Source: Planoprotostelium fungivorum (Eukaryota; Evosea; Variosea; Cavosteliida; Cavosteliaceae). From it: DNA of 11,649 nucleotides. Where the stretch lies: assembly GCA_003024175.1 (NCBI GenBank), contig MDYQ01000423.1:1-11649 (forward strand). Direction: 5' to 3'. Numbering within the stretch: the first letter of the stretch is position 1; every line of letters begins with the position of its first letter. The translations under genes and the position numbers were made by a program. Under the pieces are notes generated by a model. That model had not been told where the DNA came from and made no database searches. It saw only the letters and a program-made list of their open reading frames with translations. Positions 7,434-11,649 of the stretch are shown piece by piece.

Positions 7434-8102
7434 TTAAACGGGAGTAACCCAGGCTGTAATAGCTGCGGTAGGATTTGCCTGAGAGTCCCAAATGGCCAGT
7501 TGAGAGACATTTTTGGGGGCAAAAATTTTGCTGTTCAAAGGTGCAAAAGCAGGATCTTGAAATCCAAAAGGGAGATTGTTAGAAACCTTAGCCTGAAGAG
7601 AGATACGGAAGGTCGCATAGGGATCAACACCGGCCATAACTAAGAACGGTTGTGTCTAGGTAATCATTAGAATGCAGAAGATGATTGAGACCGATAGGTC
7701 AAGCAAACAATTCGAGCGTATGAAATTACCTTGAGAGTGTTCGAGGTAGCAGTGTTCAGCGACGGGTTGAGATCTGAGGTGACGGTCAGAAAATGTAAAC
7801 ATACACCGACGTCTATAGAGACAGGCGTCTAATTTTTGGTTGAGGCCTATATTATTAATTACCTTGTAGATGGCTTGAAGTGTGGCCCACGGCGAATGGA
7901 CGGTGGACGATACAGACTCGAAACCTGAAATGAACGTGAGAAAAGATGAAGACAAACCGACGTTGGGTCGGGCGTGTTGTTACCTAGAGTAATGCTCGAA
8001 GGGTCTTCTTCGACGTTACGGACCGATGATCTGAAGAGAAATAAGTCAGATTGAAGACAGACCATACGATGATGTAACAAGAGCGGCGACGATTTGTGCG
8101 CA
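7434..8102 (-). CDS. Multi-exon gene of unknown function, 5' end not defined
   Basis: Minus-strand exons 8068-~8102 (partial), 7984-8030, 7863-7924, 7807-7828, 7730-7773 and 7434-7655, separated by GT-AG introns of 37, 59, 34, 33 and 74 nt, join in one phase. The translation contains AQIVAALVTSSSSVRNVEED, GFESVSSTVHSPWATLQAIY, TPVSIDVDLNPSLNTATSNT, AGVDPYATFRISLQAKVSNN and SQLAIWDSQANPTAAITAWV, ending TPV before TAA. It is rich in Ser, Thr, Ala, Asn and Pro with beta-strand character; a hydrophobic stretch (AQIVAALV) near the start could be the end of a signal peptide. No ATG was found in frame upstream of 8102, where a TAA lies about 25 bp away, so either an upstream exon is missing or translation begins at MVCLQSD (ATG at about 8066) with the first intron retained. 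Family unknown. Confidence 0.6.
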
Positions 8103-8106
8103 CAAA

Positions 8107-8293
8107 CACGGTTGAGAGCGGTTACGTTAAGATATCTTTTTGCGATATCGTGAATTCCAAAACGAAATTTTCCACAATAAGGTTGCTCAACCTCGTGTGT
8201 TGGTTGAGACGGGAACCGAGACCTCTCTTGCTTTTGTCATCACGTGATCACTGGTTTCATGAGGAGCTGATGGCAAATGGCAAGAGATGACCG
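8107..8293. other. Short intergenic stretch, no gene seen
   Basis: Lies upstream of the 7434-8102 minus-strand gene and would contain its promoter or a missing first exon. It holds a small hairpin-forming palindrome (AGGTTGCTCAACCT at about 8182), CACGTG-type sequence near 8242, and nothing else I can assign. Confidence 0.3.
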
Positions 8294-8458
8294 CTAATCG
8301 GAAATAAAGGAGGACTCTGGGAATAAGAGGAGCGCGTGGCAAGATGCCCTGATGATGATCTCCTGGAGGTGCTTGTGAAAGAGGGATTTTCTACCCAATA
8401 GTGTGGGTAAGGTCATTTCCACCAAACACACAAGCAAACACCTCACCACCAATAACAT
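8294..8458 (-). CDS. Small ORF with signal-peptide-like start; repeat family R, copy 3
   Basis: The minus-strand ATG at 8458-8456 opens MLLVVRCLLVCLVEMTLPTL, a hydrophobic N-terminus, followed by GRKSLFHKHLQEIIIRASCH and an end FPESSFISD before TAG; 54 residues with no intron needed. The middle is shared with the copies at 836-895 and 1022-1064, and this is the only copy that keeps both the hydrophobic head and a full tail. Function unknown. A possible small secreted peptide, or a repeat-borne frame. Confidence 0.3.
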   Translation of the reverse strand: MLLVVRCLLVCLVEMTLPTLLGRKSLFHKHLQEIIIRASCHALLLFPESSFISD

Positions 8459-8480
8459 GTGCCGCCAAACTGAACCTGTA

Positions 8481-8628
8481 ACGCTTACAAATGTTTTGCA
8501 GAGGATTACCAAACAGAACGCAGGAGACGAGCATTCAGTGCGAGGAGAGTTGTAGAGAAATGGACTATAATATTCACTTTTACTATGATGCAGAGTTCAA
8601 AAAATGAACAATAGAGATGAGGGAATTC
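8481..8628 (+). repeat. Duplicated ~150-bp block, copy B
   Basis: Counterpart of 1443-1597 in the same orientation, including CTATAATATTC and CTTTTACTATGATG before the start motif. It ends in the MREF motif that begins the 8617-8986 gene. At 8540 the copy has GAGAGTT where copy A has the donor-like GTGAGTT. Confidence 0.75.
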
Positions 8629-8986
8629 ACAGAAAAGACATTGGTGTACACGGCAGACGCTGTTGCAACAAAGAGAGAAATGTCGATTCGTCCGTAGCTC
8701 ATTCACCGCCCGATAGCTCGATGACCTTCTGATCCGTGGCATGTTGAGTGGAAGTCGATGTGCTTCTCTCAAATTCAAATCGATCCACTTATCCAAAGAC
8801 TTCAGCTCTAACTGCAGCTGATGATCTCTTTCGTGCTGTCCTTCACCGCGTTCTATTCCCTCCACAAATTCGAGAATTTATCGTGAGGAGCAGAAAATTG
8901 TGGCTGCCGAGTGGTGGTCGTCAATACATTTCCGTAGGGAGACTTCTGCTTCACCTAAGTGGGTTCATGATGTGTTGTTCGAATAA
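8617..8986 (+). CDS. Small three-exon gene starting MREFTE (hypothetical)
   Basis: ATG at 8617 in the shared motif. Exon 1 (8617-8689) reads MREFTEKTLVYTADAVATKR and so on; a 59-nt intron (8690-8748); exon 2 (8749-8933) contains TSALTAADDLFRAVLHRVLF and SRKLWLPSGGRQYIS; a 26-nt intron (8934-8959, GTAGGG to CCTAAG); exon 3 reads WVHDVLFE to the TAA at 8984-8986. Total 94 residues. AATAAA at 9026-9031 lies 40 nt after the stop. The first donor (GTCCGT) is not a strong one. An open minus-strand frame overlaps (HERDHQLQLELKSLDKWIDL at about 8730-8840), so the coding strand is not beyond doubt. Family unknown. Confidence 0.38.
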
Positions 8987-8993
8987 TTCGTTT

Positions 8994-8999
8994 TTTATT
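8994..8999 (-). terminator. AATAAA signal of the 9033-9486 minus-strand gene
   Basis: TTTATT on the plus strand, so AATAAA on the minus strand, 34 nt beyond the TGA at 9033-9035. Confidence 0.45.
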
Positions 9000-9025
9000 A
9001 CCCTCCCGTGACGAAGGGCCCAATG

Positions 9026-9031
9026 AATAAA
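9026..9031 (+). terminator. AATAAA signal of the 8617-8986 gene
   Basis: Placed 40 nt after the TAA at 8984-8986. With the minus-strand signal at 8994-8999 it implies that the two convergent 3' UTRs overlap. Confidence 0.45.
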
Positions 9032-9032
9032 G

Positions 9033-9486
9033 TCACTCTACGTGAGTTCCACAGAGAAAAGTGAGTCTTCGCTCACTTCGCTGCCAGTTTGCGTGCAGGG
9101 GGAATTGGTCACGTGCGAGATTATTTCTCGTGCATCTCCGCCCAGCACAGATGAACACACGAGTTTTTGACGTGTAGAACTCAACTGGTACCGAGGAGTT
9201 CACGTCTTCGCTCTGGCGCCTAAGTGTTCCGTACCTTTATCGGCCGAGCATTCTCTCAATGAGAAGCAGCACATCACAACCCATTTTCATACATTCCTAT
9301 TAGAGATGGGCGAAGACGAGGATCGGACGGTAGATCATCACATTTCAGAGTTTGACTGCTTTTGCCATAAGTGCAATACGACAAGGACATTTCCGAGTCT
9401 TTTATCGTCGCAGCAGGTGGACGGGCATCGGTCGCGATTACATTGTTAGCGAGGATAAAAGATTGATTTTCTGTGAATTCCCTCAT
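9033..9486 (-). CDS. Small three-exon gene starting MREFTE (hypothetical)
   Basis: ATG at 9486-9484 in the shared motif. Exon 1 (9293-9486) reads MREFTENQSFILANNVIATD, then EMSLSYCTYGKSSQTLKCDD and so on; a 38-nt intron (9255-9292, GTATGA to CATTGAG); exon 2 (9235-9254); a 50-nt intron (9185-9234, GTACGG to GTACCAG); exon 3 (9033-9184) reads VEFYTSKTRVFICAGRRCTR, NNLARDQFP and so on to TGA. Total 121 residues with consistent phase. Exon 3 includes the segment conserved with 1917-1990, whose open frame is the same. No domain recognised; Cys and Arg are frequent in exon 3. A second joining with a 24-nt intron and another exon 3 frame is possible. Confidence 0.42.
9094..9172 (-). repeat. Conserved interior segment, copy 2
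   Basis: Reverse complement of 1917-1990 with scattered substitutions; long identical runs include GATGCACGAGAAAT and CACGTGACCAATTCCC (minus-strand reading). It lies inside exon 3 of the 9033-9486 gene. Confidence 0.65.
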
Positions 9487-9511
9487 CTAATGATCAGCTG
9501 CGCCAAAAAAA
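9487..9511. promoter_or_regulatory. 25-bp head-to-head interval (presumed bidirectional start region)
   Basis: Separates the minus-strand ATG at 9486 from the AMMECR1 ATG at 9512. It contains an A-rich run ending in the plus ATG and ATTAG before the minus one. It is far too short for two separate promoters, so the core promoters must lie inside the opposing gene, or one of the starts is wrong. Confidence 0.35.
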
Positions 9512-10337
9512 ATGAACCCGGGAAAACTCGAAGAAACTAATGACCCACTCAGCAATCTCACATGCCAGGCATTCAATATGGCAGCAACTAAAGAGATGGT
9601 TGTCTATGTCTTCGATAATCTATTGAGATACTTCGACAAAGAGCAGCATATTATTTCTCCATCTTTTGAGAATGATAGCTAGTGAGTCATATATTGGTGA
9701 AACATCTCACGTGTGTATCAGTCCTTTGTTCGTTTCATATCATAAAATCAAGTCCAACGGCCACAACCAATTAAGAGGTTGCAAAGGAAGCTTTCGAGCC
9801 CACCCGCTTCACTCAGGATTAGCAGATTTTGCTTTGAACAGGTGGACATTATTCGACCATGGTTGTCAACATTGATGCAGCGCTTTTGATGACAATCGAT
9901 TCTCACCCGTGGATCCTTCGGAGGTACAGCAATTAGAAGCTTCAGTCAATCTCTTGTTCCAGTTTGAAAACGCAAGAGATGCCTACGATTGGGAGGTTGG
10001 CGTGCATGGCATCATCATCGACTTTTCTGATCCAAACAATGGCAAGCACCGAAATGCAACATATTTGCCACATGTAACAATTGAGCAGGGTGGGTGTGCA
10101 AGTCGGCTGTCACTCATGAGAACCAGGATGGGACCACGATCAGGCTCTGGAATCCTTGATTCGTAAGGCAGGATACAATGGGAAGGTGAACCTCAATCAA
10201 TATCTTTGATAATAACTTGTCAGGTAACACCGTCACTGATTGCATCAATCAAATTGACCAGATATCAATCTTCAGAGACCTCTATGGGCTACGAGGACTA
10301 TTTGTTGTACAAAGATCATCTGCTGAAGAAGACATAA
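9512..10337 (+). CDS. AMMECR1: AMMECR1-domain protein, five exons with 37-40-nt introns
   Basis: Five exons: 9512-9681, 9722-9841, 9881-10089, 10127-10185 and 10224-10337. All introns are GT-AG: 9682-9721 (40 nt), 9842-9880 (39), 10090-10126 (37) and 10186-10223 (38). The joined frame is 223 residues, a normal family length, and carries the family blocks in order: YPLFVSYHKI (57-66), LRGCKGSF (74-81), HSGL (87-90), DWEVGVHG (133-140), ATYLP (156-160), EQGWD (165-169) and IKLTRY (195-200). Known AMMECR1 proteins have the invariant motif LRGCIG; here the fifth residue is Lys. The family occurs from archaea to humans, its biochemical role is unsettled, and human AMMECR1 is linked to a syndrome with midface hypoplasia and elliptocytosis. 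The start is the first ATG after an in-frame TGA at 9491 and has A at -3; a later ATG at 9578 is possible. The gene appears intact. Confidence 0.94.
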
Positions 10338-10371
10338 AAGGCCACCTGCATTTGTATCTATCATCATATCG
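10338..10371. other. 34-bp gap between convergent stop codons
   Basis: The AMMECR1 TAA and the coiled-coil gene TAG face each other across 34 bp. No AATAAA is visible on either strand close by, so the mRNA 3' ends probably overlap the neighbouring gene. Confidence 0.7.
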
Positions 10372-11556
10372 CTAATTTCTTGAAGTTCTGTTATGTGAAG
10401 ATACACTGCTGATACCATCGGTGCTGAGTCGTGCTATGTCATCCAACTGGGATACGCTCCTGTGCACTTCATGCTTACTGGGCTTGAATTCGGACAGCTT
10501 CGAGATCTCCTCCTCTTTGGATACCAGTAGTTGATCTCTCTCTTGGATGTCTGCACGAAGAAGGCCGATCTTTACGTCTCTCAAATTGATCTGCTTCCCC
10601 AACAGCTGAGCGCAAATATCTGGGTCTTTCAGTATTCATCGATTGAATCACTCACTCTTCAATTCTGAAACCTTGTTTTTCAGGTTCTTGTTATCATCCT
10701 CCAACATTTTTATGCGGTACGCCATGATTTTAATCTTGTGATGCGGATTGCTTTCCTGGGGACTGCTTGCATTGGGGGATTGGTTGATCTTCGAGATCTG
10801 TTCTGTGATCTCCTGAAGTGTCTCCTCTGTACGCTTCAAGGATTGTTCCAGGTGGCTACTTCCCTGTCCACGCATTCTCTGTGATCTGTCATTCACATAT
10901 GGTATATGACACAAATCACTCACTTCGACTTCACTTGTAGCCTCCTGAAGCTGAGCACGAAGGTCCAGTTCTCTTCCGTATGATTGATTTAGCTCGGTTT
11001 CATACTCCTCTATTGCGTTCCCATTCCTGAGTGCACCATACAGGCGTTCCATTCTCTGTTGATATCTATGCTCGGCTTCTTGTCGCACGGCTGGTGAAAC
11101 GCTGGATTCCTGAGTGATCATTAGAACTCGATTCAGCCTCGAACTAACCTCTTCGGATTCTGAATGAAGCATCTCTCGAGGGGAGACGAAGCCTCTCTCT
11201 GGGGAATTTATCTCACGAGAGAAAGGTGTCACATTGTATTTCGTTTTTCCACCCTTGTTAGTGTCTGTCTTCTGAAACGAGAGATGTTTCCTTGGATTGT
11301 CGCCTCTGTGTCTCTCTTCTAACAAAAGTTGAGGGTCTAGTACCGGCTGAAAATTTACCTAACGGAGGCGATTGGATGCGATCATTACCCATAGCAGGGC
11401 TGGATTGATATCGGATGTTCGGGCTAGCTGGAGAATGGCTGTGCTTGTATCTGGGCTTCGTCAATCGAGTCGCGCGGTCTTTTACCACCTTGGATTGACC
11501 GGAGAGCCACAGATATCGCACGTGTGGTAGGTTCGACTGAAGTTTGGCGATTCCAT
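10372..11556 (-). CDS. Coiled-coil protein with N-terminal CxxC motif, multi-exon
   Basis: Minus-strand exons 11489-11556, 11359-11450, 10924-11318, 10656-10878 and 10372-10619. Introns are 38 nt (11451-11488), 40 nt (11319-11358), an in-frame 45 nt (10879-10923, GTGAGT to CACAG) and 36 nt (10620-10655). The product is about 341 residues, or 356 if the 45-nt intron is retained. MESPNFSRTYHTCDICGSPV at the start has Cys13 and Cys16 as a possible half metal site; then a Ser/Pro/Arg-rich region, then helical coiled-coil segments (EEYETELNQSYGRELDLRAQ; KMLEDDNKNLKNKVSELK; DVKIGLLRADIQERDQLL) and a Ser-rich tail ending TSRN. The layout recalls centrosomal or cytoskeletal coiled-coil proteins, but I cannot name a family. 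The frame is open upstream to the window edge, with a TTTTTTCAG acceptor-like site just before, so more 5' sequence or an upstream intron may exist. Confidence 0.85.
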
Positions 11557-11649
11557 CCTGCAGTTAATTTTGAAGCTGAAAAAAGTGGCAACCGATTTAG
11601 CGAGATGTTTGTTGTAGACACACTTTCTTTCAAGCTTCAAAGAAAGAAC

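Larger units (their letters stand above)
8613..9488. mobile_element. Candidate TIR-bounded element 2 containing two convergent small genes
   Basis: AGATGAGGGAATTCACAGAA at about 8615 is repeated in reverse complement at 9467-9488, matching over about 22 bp. AAT stands next to both ends. The interior includes the conserved segment shared with element 1, here in the opposite orientation. No transposase seen. It may be a MITE-like element or an inverted gene duplication that has diverged except at its edges. Confidence 0.4.

Noticed and set aside
7656-7955. 99-codon minus-strand ORF
   Set aside because: It spans three introns of the 7434-8102 gene in a different frame from the exons; a shadow.
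8506-8865. Minus-strand ORF opposite the 8617-8986 gene (HERDHQLQLELKSLDKW...)
   Set aside because: It looks coding in its first third, but no ATG or splice join could be found and it runs through the reversed MREF motif; kept only as a caveat on the plus-strand model.
9845-9880. Stop codon after RWTLFDHGCQH as evidence that AMMECR1 is a pseudogene
   Set aside because: The stop lies in the 39-nt intron; removing it restores the conserved family sequence.
10648-11325. 225-codon minus-strand ORF as a stand-alone bacterial-type gene
   Set aside because: Its ends fall in introns (10620-10655 and 11319-11358) that connect it in phase to further exons.

Overview
This is eukaryotic DNA. The clearest evidence is at 9512-10337, where an AMMECR1-family protein can be read only after removing four GT-AG introns of 40, 39, 37 and 38 nt; the joined frame then matches the family from end to end. 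Very short introns, genes packed a few tens of bases apart, and a SINE-like repeat with a (CCTGAA)n tail suggest a compact animal genome. A sponge or another early-branching animal is my guess, but nothing here proves the taxon.

Left half (1-5660): repeat-rich and AT-rich. A coiled-coil ORF at 83-460 has a decayed paralogue on the minus strand at 4440-4956. That paralogue sits between two inverted arms of about 430 bp (3797-4243 and 5061-5480), so the whole resembles a foldback or long-TIR transposable element that carries the gene. A ~100-bp SINE-like element at 3010-3108, with a 15-bp target duplication, splits a short open frame; an almost identical inverted copy lies at 3361-3457. Around 836-2305 are pieces of another repeat family that reappears at 8294-9488: a ~150-bp block ending in a start-codon motif (AGAGATGAGGGAATTC, coding MREF). 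The motif occurs four times as two convergent pairs.

Middle (5661-8110): three spliced gene models. A small minus-strand gene (5661-5974) is head to head with a plus-strand gene (6003-7345) that has about ten exons and AATAAA signals after its stop. It is followed tail to tail by a minus-strand gene of at least six exons (7434-8102). I recognise none of the products.

Right end (8290-11649): two small convergent genes, both beginning MREFTE (8617-8986 plus, 9033-9486 minus), then AMMECR1 (9512-10337 plus), whose ATG is only 25 bp from the divergent minus-strand ATG. A coiled-coil protein gene with an N-terminal CxxC (10372-11556 minus) ends 34 bp from the AMMECR1 stop.

Reliability: AMMECR1 is secure by homology. 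The right-end coiled-coil gene and the 7434 gene are well supported by consistent phase across many introns. The remaining models rest on open frames and splice signals only; because introns as short as 24-60 nt are allowed here, chance joins are possible.
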